From an uncultured Aquimarina sp. (GTDB lineage Bacteria > Bacteroidota > Bacteroidia > Flavobacteriales > Flavobacteriaceae), in NCBI RefSeq assembly GCF_947496855.1, contig NZ_CANMED010000002.1, forward strand, positions 310,001 to 374,000: a stretch of 64,000 nt of DNA, read 5' to 3'. The position numbers were made by a program, and so were the translations under genes. The stretch's first letter is position 1. Each line of letters begins with the position of its first letter. Below are positions 34,878 through 43,502 of this stretch, piece by piece. The notes under the pieces were generated by a model. That model ran no database searches. It was not told where the DNA came from and saw nothing but the letters and a program-made list of their open reading frames with translations.

Positions 34878-37220
34878 TTAGTTTTTATTATTTTGAAATT
34901 CTAAGAATTTAGAAGCGAAAGCAGCGTTTGCTTCGCTTGTATTTAATAAGAAAAAGTGTCCTATAGAACGTTCTACTTGAAGTACACTTAGTAAATAACT
35001 GTATACTGCCGTTGTTTTATTTAATTGGGCATTCAAATAGTTGTTTTGGGAATCAATGAGTTGAACCACATTTACTGCTCCAGAAGCATAGGATGTTTGT
35101 ATAAGATCCAAGGATGCTTTCGCTGTTTCTTCAGATACTTTAGACAAATCGATATTAGTCATTTGGTTAATTACATTTAGGATACTTGTACTCACATTGC
35201 TGCTTATCGCTAATTCGTTATTCTCTCGATTGATCGTTAATTGTTCTTTTTGAATTCGAGCGGTTTGTCTATTTACATTGGTTTGATTTCTATTGAAAAT
35301 AGGAATAGAAACTGCGATACCTACATTATAGTTGTTATCTGGTAATATGAATCCTTCTGGTGCAGTACTGCCTTTACCACTTCTATTAAACACCGTATTG
35401 TACTGCGCCTGTAATCCTATTGTAGGAAACAATCGCCCTTTTCCATTGAAGTCAATGCTACGATCCGTTGCTTTAAGATTATAATTTATCGCTTTTAACT
35501 CTGGCGCATTTAATTTTGCTTGCTCAGTCAAGAAACTAACAAAAGGAGCTCTGGTTATTGGATTATCTAGTAGTGCTGTAAACTCTTTATATTGAATAGC
35601 ACCAAGCAAACCCAATTCTAAAGAAACATCTTCGATTTCTATCTTAGTGTCTATTGGATTATTTAGTAATTGATTAAGCTGAATAAAACTTTGTTCAATT
35701 TGATTTACAGCTTCAACCAAAATCTGTGTGTTTTGAGCTATTTCACTTTTAAAACGTAGCATATCAGACTTTCCAGAAAGTCCAGCTTCATAGTTTTGTT
35801 CGGCTATAGTGTAATTCTTTTTTGTAATTTTAAGATTGCTCCGTTGTATTTCGGCATTAGCTTTGAGAATTAAAATCCTTAAATAGGTGTTAGACACCTC
35901 AAAAACAGTATTCAATTCTTCTGCATTCAATATTTCTTGTTCTGCCTTTTGTAGGTTTTTCTGTATGGTAATATTAGCATTTGCTTGTTCCGAAAATAGT
36001 GTTTGTTGCAGGTTAATAGCACCTGAACTTTGAAATTCCGGACTCTGTCCAAGGCCTAATATCGCTACATCAGGATCTATGTATGTACTAACACCACTGG
36101 CAATTACCTCTGGCAAATAACTATTCTTAGCTGTTTTTATATCCTGGCCAGATAATGAAACTTGCTTGGTTATAGATTGTAGGTTTAGATTTTTGTCAAG
36201 TGCCTTATTAATAGCCTCAACAAGTGAATAGGTTTCATCGGGAACAACATTATCAAATGAACCGGTAAATTCAGCTTCATTCACTAAGCTATATCTAATA
36301 GGTACTCCAACAGCTTCAGCAGTATTATAATTTATTGAAAGGCTTGATTTTGATGTCATTAAAACTTCCATTTCGGAAAGAGGGTTACCACTCACATAGC
36401 GTTCTACTGTTAGTGCTAATCTTCTTATTATTTGATCAAAATCACTTTGCGAATTATTAGTTGCCATCAAACCTAATGCTACTTGATCAACGCCGTTAAT
36501 GGTAAAAGAAGGCAACCTTTTTTCTATACATATTTTTGCAAGTGCCTTCACTTTTCCATCAGACATTGTAAATCCTCCTGCAACATAAACGGCGTCTACA
36601 GTATCCAAAGCTTTAGTATTTTTGATAATCATATTTAAAGGAATGACCGTATAATTAACCCCTATATCTTCTGCAATACGACTAAAGGTTTGTTTTACAG
36701 GAAGGACATCAATAAATTCTTTCTCTATGAGAATACCTATATTTTTAAAATCAGTTAGTTCTTTAAACTTCTCAAGATCTCTTTTGTAAGAATCTTGCTC
36801 AACGATATAGGTTAAATTATTAATGGAAGATGTAAGTCGATTAGCATCTACACTGTTCATATCTGCATTTAAAACTCCAAATAATATGGTAGGTTTCTTA
36901 TAGGATGTTTGTTGACTAATCATATAGCCATTTACAACACCCAGAGCCAAAATAATATCAGTATCATTATTTAAAAGTTGCGTGTATTGTTTTTGTGATA
37001 TATTTATATTATGATTATTTATCAAAATATCTTTTTCTCTAAAATTGATTATAGCATCTTGACCTACTGTTACTTTAATTTGCGCTTGTAATTTTTGAAT
37101 AAGGGAATCAATTCTTTCAGAAGTTGTATCAAGTAAAATTCCAATATTATAGGTGTTTTTTTGAGCTGATAACAGCTGTAGAAAATTAAAGCAGATTATA
37201 AATATTATTAACTTTTTCAT
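34878..37220 (-). CDS. Outer-membrane efflux protein with N-terminal ABC substrate-binding-like domain
   Basis: A 780-residue fusion. After a signal peptide (ending LLSAQ), about residues 22-310 resemble the ABC_sub_bind family of periplasmic binding proteins: YNIGILLDTTSERID, IILALGVVNGYM, KPTILFGVLNAD, ADAVYVAGG-like DAVYVAGGFTMS and SFTINGVDQVALGLMAT. The remainder (about 330-775) is a TolC-type channel subunit with the long-helix repeats (NTYLRILILKANAEIQRSNL, AQYNTVFNRSG, SIPIFNRNQTNVNRQTARIQ). The fused binding domain may sense or gather the substrate for the pump. It is encoded between a small putative regulator and the adaptor. Confidence 0.85.
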   Translation of the reverse strand: MKKLIIFIICFNFLQLLSAQKNTYNIGILLDTTSERIDSLIQKLQAQIKVTVGQDAIINFREKDILINNHNINISQKQYTQLLNNDTDIILALGVVNGYMISQQTSYKKPTILFGVLNADMNSVDANRLTSSINNLTYIVEQDSYKRDLEKFKELTDFKNIGILIEKEFIDVLPVKQTFSRIAEDIGVNYTVIPLNMIIKNTKALDTVDAVYVAGGFTMSDGKVKALAKICIEKRLPSFTINGVDQVALGLMATNNSQSDFDQIIRRLALTVERYVSGNPLSEMEVLMTSKSSLSINYNTAEAVGVPIRYSLVNEAEFTGSFDNVVPDETYSLVEAINKALDKNLNLQSITKQVSLSGQDIKTAKNSYLPEVIASGVSTYIDPDVAILGLGQSPEFQSSGAINLQQTLFSEQANANITIQKNLQKAEQEILNAEELNTVFEVSNTYLRILILKANAEIQRSNLKITKKNYTIAEQNYEAGLSGKSDMLRFKSEIAQNTQILVEAVNQIEQSFIQLNQLLNNPIDTKIEIEDVSLELGLLGAIQYKEFTALLDNPITRAPFVSFLTEQAKLNAPELKAINYNLKATDRSIDFNGKGRLFPTIGLQAQYNTVFNRSGKGSTAPEGFILPDNNYNVGIAVSIPIFNRNQTNVNRQTARIQKEQLTINRENNELAISSNVSTSILNVINQMTNIDLSKVSEETAKASLDLIQTSYASGAVNVVQLIDSQNNYLNAQLNKTTAVYSYLLSVLQVERSIGHFFLLNTSEANAAFASKFLEFQNNKN

Positions 37221-37226
37221 GATTAT

Positions 37227-37679
37227 TTAAGCATTTTTTGAATTAAAATGTTCTCTAATTTTTATTTCTATGTAGTCCAATACTTCACTATAAAAAACAA
37301 CAGTATCTTTTATAAAATCGTTAAGCATTTGGTTAGAGTTATCTCTGCGGTCCACAGTCCTTTCTAGAGTAGTCAACAAGTCTTTACTTTTAGATATACT
37401 ATTTCTAAAATTTTTAATATGTCCTTCGGTATTAAAAGAATAGTATGTTTCTGATAAAACATTTTTCCCTTCTATAGATATTTCTCCAAGGCTAATAAGA
37501 AATTGAAGCCCATAATTAATTTCATCAACCGTAAGATTAGCTTTAAATTGCAACTCTCCTCTTGTTAAGTATTTTTGATTAGAAGTATAAAAAGCCGATA
37601 AAATCTTACTAAACATAACAGGGTAAAATTCACCTCCACTTAACATTGGGAAAAACTGTATTGCTGTCTGTGATTCCAT
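37227..37679 (-). CDS. Hypothetical protein at head of RND operon, possible winged-helix regulator
   Basis: A 150-residue soluble protein. Its middle part, LTRGELQFKANLTVDEINYG followed by LQFLISLGEISIEGKNVLSETYY, reads like helix-turn-helix plus wing. This is similar in layout to GbsR/MarR-type proteins, with a helical C-terminal half (about 85-150) that could form a dimer. I cannot name the family. It is the first gene of the efflux operon, 6 bp before the SBP-TolC gene, and is preceded by the Crp/Fnr-type promoter. Confidence 0.45.
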   Translation of the reverse strand: MESQTAIQFFPMLSGGEFYPVMFSKILSAFYTSNQKYLTRGELQFKANLTVDEINYGLQFLISLGEISIEGKNVLSETYYSFNTEGHIKNFRNSISKSKDLLTTLERTVDRRDNSNQMLNDFIKDTVVFYSEVLDYIEIKIREHFNSKNA

Positions 37680-37698
37680 AACTGTTTTATTTTCAATA

Positions 37699-37741
37699 CA
37701 AATTTATAGCGATCAGTTATGGATATGTGTGACATATGTCA
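37699..37741 (-). promoter_or_regulatory. Crp/Fnr-type activator site and promoter of the RND efflux operon
   Basis: The palindrome TGACATATGTCA (37730-37741) is centred 29.5 bp upstream of TAAATTTG (37706 to 37699, minus strand). With the usual distance from the -7 element to the start site, the palindrome would sit near -41. It lies between the efflux operon and the divergent Crp/Fnr-family gene, but no matching -7 element is seen on the plus side. Confidence 0.75.
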
Positions 37742-37828
37742 ATAAAGTATTTAAGTAATATATACTTAGATATTTATTTGATTTCAAAAGAATACTTTAT
37801 GTATTTTTAGGTTGTAATAATTAGAAGT

Positions 37829-38398
37829 ATGGAAAATATTTTGGCTCAAAAATTAGAAAAGCTAAAGTTGAAGAATGAAGAAGCCTACATCGCATTTAAT
37901 GAAACATTTAAATGGAGCTCTGCAAAAAAAGGTGCTATTTTAGAACATCCAAATAGTATGTGCAAGTCTATGTACATTTTAGATTCTGGAATTACCAAAC
38001 AATTTAGACATAAAGAAGATGGTACGGAGCACATTATCTGGTTTAATTTTAAAGGTGATTTTGTAACTTCTTTTAGAAGTTTTGTAGAACAAACTTCAAC
38101 TAATGAAGGTATTAAAGTTATAGAAGATTGTGAGTTTTTGATGGTATCGAGAGAAAAATGCTATCAATTGGCAGAGAAATATCGCGAAGTAGAAACCTTT
38201 TTTCGTGAAATGTTAGAAATTTATTTAATCCAATCCGAAGAACGTATGTTTTTTTTACAAGCATTAACCGCAAAAGAAAAGTATACTTACCTACAAAAAA
38301 ACCAGCCACATTTTAATCAAGAATTGCCCCAAAAAGAACTTGCTAAATTTTTAGGCATTACCCGAGAAACTTTGAGCAGAATTAGGAAATATCCATAA
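37829..38398 (+). CDS. Crp/Fnr-family transcriptional regulator
   Basis: A 189-residue protein with an N-terminal cyclic-nucleotide-binding-like beta roll (about 30-120, YILDSGITKQFRHKEDGTEH), a dimerisation helix and a short C-terminal HTH, LPQKELAKFLGITRETLSRI. The ETLSRIR recognition helix has the Glu and Ser-Arg spacing that Crp/Fnr proteins use on TGA half-sites. There is no Fe-S Cys cluster. The phosphate-binding cassette of true cAMP binders is not evident. It is divergent from the efflux operon, with a TGACATATGTCA palindrome between them, so it is the best local candidate for the activator. Confidence 0.85.
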   Translation: MENILAQKLEKLKLKNEEAYIAFNETFKWSSAKKGAILEHPNSMCKSMYILDSGITKQFRHKEDGTEHIIWFNFKGDFVTSFRSFVEQTSTNEGIKVIEDCEFLMVSREKCYQLAEKYREVETFFREMLEIYLIQSEERMFFLQALTAKEKYTYLQKNQPHFNQELPQKELAKFLGITRETLSRIRKYP

Positions 38399-38523
38399 GC
38401 ATTTTTAGTTAACAATTGTTTTAAATGAAAAATAATGTTTTTCTCATTTTAAGAAAAGAACTTACCTCTTCTGAACAGCTTCCTTAGATTAATCAAAAAC
38501 AGTACTTTTTATTAGTTTATATT

Positions 38524-38946
38524 CTAATTAAAGTAATTTTCATATTCATCCAAGTATTTATTTATAGATTTTAAGAGTGGTACTTTTGCTATATCATTAG
38601 CGATTTGTAAACCTCTAATTTGTTCCTTCAAAGGATCTAAATAATGGTGAAATTGATCGTGAGCTTCTCCGGTTGCACCACAAACAGACATCATCATTCT
38701 TATCTCAAAATCTAATTCATATCCAATGACTCTAGAATCAAATGATTTGATGTCGAGTTTTTTAACAATAGTATTCATCTTATTCATTCCATTGGTCATA
38801 GCTCCGCTTGCTTTCCACTTCTCTCCGCTATTTAATCGTAAGGTCCGATCAATTGAGGAATAGTCAGAATCAATTTGTGAATTGGATGTACAACTTACAA
38901 AATAACACAGTGACAAAACCAATAGAACTACAAGAATCTTTTTCAT
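38524..38946 (-). CDS. Small lipoprotein of unknown function
   Basis: The preferred start is ATG at 38946 (MKKILVVLLVLSLCYFVSC), giving 140 residues with a clear lipobox; the open frame extends upstream over a gene scrap. The mature part is helical (IVKKLDIKSFDSRVIGYELD, then MMMSVCGATGEAHDQFHHYL and PLKEQIRGLQIANDIAKVPL). A His cluster and a lone Cys in the middle could bind metal or heme, but I do not recognise the family. It is probably at the end of the run downstream of the cbb3 oxidase genes. Confidence 0.6.
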   Translation of the reverse strand: MKKILVVLLVLSLCYFVSCTSNSQIDSDYSSIDRTLRLNSGEKWKASGAMTNGMNKMNTIVKKLDIKSFDSRVIGYELDFEIRMMMSVCGATGEAHDQFHHYLDPLKEQIRGLQIANDIAKVPLLKSINKYLDEYENYFN

Positions 38947-38986
38947 AAAAAATATCTTTTTAAATGTAATTTTAAAAAAATCAAAA

Positions 38987-39118
38987 TCAAAATCGAACTT
39001 GACGAGTAACACCTTCTGTCTGAAATTTAAGCCAAGCTTCCATAAACGATATGGAGAGTACAAAACCAAGCAATAAGATAGGGAATACTATTACTATTCT
39101 TTTTCGCAAAAGCATCAT
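38987..39118 (-). pseudogene. Truncated small membrane protein
   Basis: An open stretch of 43 codons starts MMLLRKRIVIVFPILLLGFV and goes on to EAWLKFQTEGVT before a sudden change to RQVRF and a stop. Intact proteins of this type in Bacteroidota continue after the EAWLKFRAPGVT-like segment with a Gly-rich second helix, as I remember. Here that half is missing. It is either a remnant or a very short functional peptide. Confidence 0.4.
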
Positions 39119-39125
39119 ATTACTA

Positions 39126-39470
39126 TTAAGCGGTTTTAATATTCTTTACTCGCTTTAATTTATCTTGCTTTGATAATGACAAACGGACAATACTGTCTTC
39201 TAGTGCTGTCAAGTCGTGAGGCACACCACCAGAAAGCGCGATAATACTTCCGGCAGTTAATTGCTCTTTCTCGTTTTCTACTCCAAAATCTATTACGCCT
39301 TTAAAGACCTCAACTACTATAGGAAAAGGTGTATGATGTTTTTTCATTATTTGACCTTTTCTAAAAACTATTCTAATTTCTTTAGAGGTTTCCGTTTCTA
39401 ATAAAATATTTATTGCGGGACGGTCTTCATTATAGGCAAGTCCCTCATTTAATGATGCTACTATTTTCAT
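39126..39470 (-). CDS. Cupin-domain protein
   Basis: The preferred start is ATG at 39470 (MKIVASLNEGLAYNEDRPAI), giving 114 residues; the open frame extends 29 codons upstream with unlikely content. A single cupin barrel is visible: IRIVFRKGQIMKKHHTPFPI carries the HH and nearby residues of motif 1, and LTAGSIIALSGGVPHDLTAL is motif 2 with its His. A bound metal is likely. Function is unknown. Similar small cupins are found beside cbb3 oxidase and nitrosative-stress genes in flavobacteria, which agrees with its place here. Confidence 0.75.
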   Translation of the reverse strand: MKIVASLNEGLAYNEDRPAINILLETETSKEIRIVFRKGQIMKKHHTPFPIVVEVFKGVIDFGVENEKEQLTAGSIIALSGGVPHDLTALEDSIVRLSLSKQDKLKRVKNIKTA

Positions 39471-39623
39471 ATTTATTATTTTAATAATTGTACAACTAAT
39501 TTGATCATAAATATTTGAGCTATTTATAGAAAGTTTTCTGTTCGGTCTCAAAAGCAATTATATATACACTCTTATAAAGAAACCATTTGCTAAAATCAAT
39601 GCGCCTCTATCGAGTTACATCTT

Positions 39624-39890
39624 TTAAGCATTACAATTTTCTATCTCAACAATGCTATAACCAACACTATGTATTTGGCCTATAATATGTGACGAACGAC
39701 TTTCTATCTGACAAAAAGAACATTTACTGGAGCTCATTTCATTTGTGCGAAAAACTTTCTTTTTTAAATACTCTTTTCCGTAGGCACAAATAGTTTTTTC
39801 GTTCGTAATATTCATAGGAACTACTATTTCAAAATACATGATCAAGCCATCTTCTCTATTTACTTGGGTATCCCAAATTGATATTTTCAT
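39624..39890 (-). CDS. DUF2024 family protein
   Basis: An 88-residue protein starting MKISIWDTQVNREDGLIMYF with YGKEYLKKK in the middle and SSSKCSFCQIESR near the end. This is the complete DUF2024 pattern, with its conserved W-D-T start and CxxC. Its function is unknown; the CxxC with a following His may bind metal. It is 6 bp from the next gene upstream in the operon direction, so it is likely co-transcribed with the oxidase accessory genes. Confidence 0.8.
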   Translation of the reverse strand: MKISIWDTQVNREDGLIMYFEIVVPMNITNEKTICAYGKEYLKKKVFRTNEMSSSKCSFCQIESRSSHIIGQIHSVGYSIVEIENCNA

Positions 39891-39896
39891 AATAAC

Positions 39897-40319
39897 TTAA
39901 AAAAAGGATTTATAGGTGTCCATATCCCAATGTGTTATAAAATAGAAAATAGCAAATGCTACAAACATTATAATACATGCCCATACCCAAGAAGGAACAG
40001 CTTTGGGTGTCTCAGATCCTTTTATAATAAAAGACTCTGTAGTTTCACTTCCATAGGCATTTACAATGATTGCCGTATTGGATTCTATGATTTCATGTTC
40101 TTTCAATCCTACTACTGAAATCTCAGGACCATTACGAACTTCAAAAGGAATTACACGCACACCTTCAATACCCATTGATGATATTGCTTTGATTTTTAGT
40201 TTGTGTTTTCCATCACAAATTTTAGTAGTATCTAACACAATTTTTGCTGGTGGTTCAAAAACTCCAAAAGGAACTTTCTCATCATCTAAAAAAACGGTTA
40301 CTTCTCTTTTGTTTTCCAT
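39897..40319 (-). CDS. Putative membrane-anchored oxidase accessory protein
   Basis: A 140-residue protein. The N-terminal part is beta-rich, like an Ig-type or FixH-like domain (TVFLDDEKVPFGVFEPPAKI, DGKHKLKIKAISSMGIEG). One transmembrane helix is near the C-terminus (VPSWVWACIIMFVAFAIFYF), followed by a short tail. Its start overlaps the stop of the upstream small membrane protein gene by one base, so the two are translated together. I do not recognise a named family. The position right behind the cbb3 genes suggests a structural or assembly role. Confidence 0.5.
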   Translation of the reverse strand: MENKREVTVFLDDEKVPFGVFEPPAKIVLDTTKICDGKHKLKIKAISSMGIEGVRVIPFEVRNGPEISVVGLKEHEIIESNTAIIVNAYGSETTESFIIKGSETPKAVPSWVWACIIMFVAFAIFYFITHWDMDTYKSFF

Positions 40320-40585
40320 TAGTTTGATTTATTGTCTAGGATTAGGTTCTTGATATGATTACTTTCATTTTCTTTCGGCCTAATCAAATATTTTAGGCTC
40401 ATAATAAGTGTATAACCAACAATAACTATTGCGCTATACATAATAATGTAATCTATATTGTCCTGGGGACCGTCTCCATGTGTAATATTTTCGAAACCTT
40501 TAGGTTGATTTTTTTTACAAAGATCACAAGCAAATGATATCGCACACTTTAATAGTAGTAAGAATGTTATAATTTTAGTTTTCAT
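40319..40585 (-). CDS. Small membrane protein with CxxC, cbb3-associated
   Basis: An 88-residue protein with an N-terminal signal (ending ISFA), the motif CDLCKKNQPKG directly after it, and one transmembrane helix (IIMYSAIVIVGYTLIMSLKY) before a basic tail. The periplasmic CxxC beside the membrane suggests handling of copper or heme for the oxidase. It lies 128 bp after the ccoO/P-like gene and overlaps the next gene by one base. Confidence 0.55.
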   Translation of the reverse strand: MKTKIITFLLLLKCAISFACDLCKKNQPKGFENITHGDGPQDNIDYIIMYSAIVIVGYTLIMSLKYLIRPKENESNHIKNLILDNKSN

Positions 40586-40713
40586 CTCTTTATAAATTTT
40601 TAAAAGTTACTTTAACTTGAAACCCTACAACCACTCTATGGGATAGAATAATAAATTATTTAGTAGCTTAAATTGTTAGTGTACATAACAATCAATGTAA
40701 ATGATTAATATTT

Positions 40714-41718
40714 TTATAGTGTTCTATCATTAGTTATTGAATCTCTTAATCGTGTTATCGTTTCTAGTGGTACTTCTGGTGCATTATTACCCCAACTAGA
40801 ACGTTCGTGGTCTGCAATAGCTTTTATATCTTCATCGGTAAGGTTTTCTCCTAGAGCAGGCATTACTCCATATTCTTCTCTGGCATCATATCCCACAAGT
40901 ATGATTTTGATCAGCATTTCTGGATTTTGATCATTAACGATAATACTTCCTACAAGTGGTGGAAAAGCACCTTTTACTCCACGTCCGGTAACTTGGTGGC
41001 AAGCGGCACAATTATTTTGATACAAACCTGCTCCTTCAGATTTTTTAGAACCTCCGATTGCTGTTTCTCCATCTTTAGATAATGCAGGTATAAAGTTCAT
41101 AGGTGGTTCATTATCTTCAAAAGAAAATTGTTGTAAACTTTTTAAATATGCTACAAGATCCAAAGCATCTTGACTAGCTACTACAACCTCACTATCTTTC
41201 ATTTGAGTTATTGAGCGTGGTAATGTGACAGCATCACTATCAACATAAGAAGTGTCACTCTTATGAAACATCCAAGAATATTGAGGCATTACTGAAGCTT
41301 CTACAACTAACCTAGGGTTGTATAAATGTAACAAATGCCAATCTTGGCTAGGTTGTCTATTTCCAATATCTGTAAGATCTGGACCTGTACGTTCACTACC
41401 TAATAAAGAAGGCGACTGTCTCCATATATCCATTCGTTGTTTACTGTAATAGTAATCTGAAGCTAGTGAAGGTCTATCCCCCCATATATTATCCATTTCA
41501 ATATTTCTAACCTGCTGAGTATGACAAGCTACACAACCTTCAGATACATATATTGAAAGTCCTCTTCTCTCCTGAGCTGTAAGATCCTTCATACCAGGGA
41601 TAGGTTGATACTCCTCCATTTGATACGCCGGCATAATAGCAACACCTATGCTTAATGCAGCAAAAACAACAAAGGCTAGTAGCACTAAATTTTTATGGTC
41701 TTTATGTAAATTCAACAT
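40714..41718 (-). CDS. ccoO: cbb3-type oxidase CcoO fused to a CcoP-like cytochrome c domain
   Basis: A 334-residue membrane-anchored diheme protein. Residues 1-200 are CcoO: one transmembrane helix, LTAQERRGLSIYVSEGCVAC with heme motif CVACH at 62-66, IWGDRPSLASDYYYSKQ, GPDLTDIGNR and MPQYSWMF with the Met ligand. Residues 215-334 are a second cytochrome c domain: heme motif CAACH at 237-241, GAFPPLVGS and MPALGENLTDEDI. It passes electrons from the quinol side to CcoN. The usual separate diheme CcoP is absent, so this fusion may stand for both subunits. It is encoded 11 bp after ccoN. Confidence 0.88.
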   Translation of the reverse strand: MLNLHKDHKNLVLLAFVVFAALSIGVAIMPAYQMEEYQPIPGMKDLTAQERRGLSIYVSEGCVACHTQQVRNIEMDNIWGDRPSLASDYYYSKQRMDIWRQSPSLLGSERTGPDLTDIGNRQPSQDWHLLHLYNPRLVVEASVMPQYSWMFHKSDTSYVDSDAVTLPRSITQMKDSEVVVASQDALDLVAYLKSLQQFSFEDNEPPMNFIPALSKDGETAIGGSKKSEGAGLYQNNCAACHQVTGRGVKGAFPPLVGSIIVNDQNPEMLIKIILVGYDAREEYGVMPALGENLTDEDIKAIADHERSSWGNNAPEVPLETITRLRDSITNDRTL

Positions 41719-41729
41719 TATATTATGTA

Positions 41730-43502
41730 TTAATTTATTTGAGTTTCTAATGTTTGCTTACGAGAAATTTTAGCTATTTTCTTTTTTTGAATCATTAGGT
41801 AGAAATTATATCCAAAAATGATATGAGAAACGAACATTAATGATCCTCCTACAGCTCGCCAAACCCAGAAGTTTTCCATTAAGATGACTGATTCAATAAA
41901 TGGATTGCCTTCTATCCAACTCAATCCTTTTAGAGTCCCACCAGCCATCATTGAAATCATATATGCAAAAAGACCTACAAAAGCGAGCCAAAAATGTGCA
42001 CCTACAAATCTTTGTGGTGGTTCATTTCCCGTAATTTTTGGAATAATAGTATACATACACGCCCAAATTAAGAAGGTTATGATGCCATACATTGTCATAT
42101 GTGAGTGCGCGACATTGAAATCAGTAAAATGCCATAGATAATTAGTAAACCTGAACGCTTGAAAACTGCCTTGGACTGAGCCTACAAAATAGAATACTAC
42201 ACCAACTAAGAAAAAAGGTAAAACATAACTTTTTGAAATTTGATTCCAATTACCACGCATCGTCATATAAAAGTTGGTGCTACCTGCGAATACGGGTATA
42301 AACATTCCAGCACTAAAAACAATAGCCACAGTCTGCAACCACCAGGGCAAAGGACTAAATACAAAGTGATGCGTACCTATTAAGGTATAAAATAACATCT
42401 GTGTCCAGAAAGCTAAAACACCCAATGAATAGGAATAGATAGGCTTATTAAGGGATGATGGTAAGAAATAATAAACCAACCCTAAAGTAAAGGTCATAAA
42501 CCACATTCCTACTCCTTGGTGCATATAATACCCCTGTATAACGGTCTCTCCTAATCCTTCTTGATACGTTGGGAAGTAACCAATAAAAGTTAAAACAGTG
42601 GTCCAAATAAGTGCGGCTAGAATAAACCAATTAGATATATATATTTCTGAAATTTTACGTTTTGCTACGGTTTTATAAAAATTAAAGAAGGTGATGATCA
42701 AACCAATAGCAAATAATATCATAATAGGCCAGATGTATTCTCTATATTCACCACCACCATTATTTATTCCAGCCATTAAAGACAGGTTACCAATAAACAC
42801 AGCTGTATTCATTAACCAAAAAGCAGCTTTAGATCGAGAATAACTATATATTTCTGTATTAGATGTTCTGGAGATTACATAATGACCTAAACCAACCATT
42901 GCCATCGATCCCCAACCCCAAAAAACGGTATTAGTGTGCACTGGCCTTAATCTTCCAAAGGACAACCAAGGTGTATTGTCCATATCTGGCCAAACAAACT
43001 TCATCCCTAAGTACTGACCAACAAGTGTCCCAAAAATGAGCCAAAATACCGCTGCGCCCAGATACCAAACAACAATTTCTTTTAATTCTTGAGATACTTC
43101 TATTTTGACTGTAGATCTAGATTTTTCATCGAACAAAGGGTTCTTTGGGTTGATAATTTTTTTTATAAACCCAGTGTTCTTTGATTTTATATCATTAGCT
43201 AATTGGGGTTTTGTTTTTTTGTTTTTATCAAAACCTTGTCGACGTAATTCTAAAATTTCGTCAACCTCTTCCTTATCAAGATTAAATAAACGACGTTCAA
43301 ACTCCTCTTCTGTAAGATCTTTTGTGTTTTTTTTAAGAAGATCTACATAAATATTTAAACGTTTGATAAAAATGAAGATCCCTAAAAAAATGATGAGAAA
43401 CACCAAAAATATAGTTCCTAAAACGCCTGGACTAGTAAGCCAATTTTCTGTAGTAACTTCTAATGATTGAATAAGTAGTAATGTTAATTGCTTTATTGTC
43501 AT
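41730..43502 (-). CDS. ccoN: cbb3-type cytochrome c oxidase subunit I
   Basis: A 590-residue heme-copper oxidase core. An extra N-terminal helix (about 27-50) and a charged ~100-residue linker (DLTEEEFERRLFNLDKEEVD) come before the catalytic domain, which begins at about 135 (ELKEIVVWYLGAAVFWLIFG). Visible ligands are His in RPVHTNTVFWGW, His in YYMHQGVGMWF, the His pair in LIGTHHFVFSP, and His in FNVAHSHMTMYG. The Tyr of the active-site cross-link fits YSYSLGVLAFW. It reduces oxygen to water with high affinity. The N-terminal extension resembles CcoQ/CcoP-type anchor pieces and may replace a small subunit. It is transcribed from an activator-type promoter far upstream. Confidence 0.9.
   Translation of the reverse strand: MTIKQLTLLLIQSLEVTTENWLTSPGVLGTIFLVFLIIFLGIFIFIKRLNIYVDLLKKNTKDLTEEEFERRLFNLDKEEVDEILELRRQGFDKNKKTKPQLANDIKSKNTGFIKKIINPKNPLFDEKSRSTVKIEVSQELKEIVVWYLGAAVFWLIFGTLVGQYLGMKFVWPDMDNTPWLSFGRLRPVHTNTVFWGWGSMAMVGLGHYVISRTSNTEIYSYSRSKAAFWLMNTAVFIGNLSLMAGINNGGGEYREYIWPIMILFAIGLIITFFNFYKTVAKRKISEIYISNWFILAALIWTTVLTFIGYFPTYQEGLGETVIQGYYMHQGVGMWFMTFTLGLVYYFLPSSLNKPIYSYSLGVLAFWTQMLFYTLIGTHHFVFSPLPWWLQTVAIVFSAGMFIPVFAGSTNFYMTMRGNWNQISKSYVLPFFLVGVVFYFVGSVQGSFQAFRFTNYLWHFTDFNVAHSHMTMYGIITFLIWACMYTIIPKITGNEPPQRFVGAHFWLAFVGLFAYMISMMAGGTLKGLSWIEGNPFIESVILMENFWVWRAVGGSLMFVSHIIFGYNFYLMIQKKKIAKISRKQTLETQIN

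Noticed and set aside
37742-37828. Second activator-dependent promoter for the Crp/Fnr gene from the same palindrome
   Set aside because: No TAnnTTTG-like element occurs at the matching distance on the plus strand.
40066-40353. Plus-strand ORFs opposite the oxidase accessory genes and elsewhere
   Set aside because: They mirror well-supported genes on the other strand, have no family features and lack plausible start regions.
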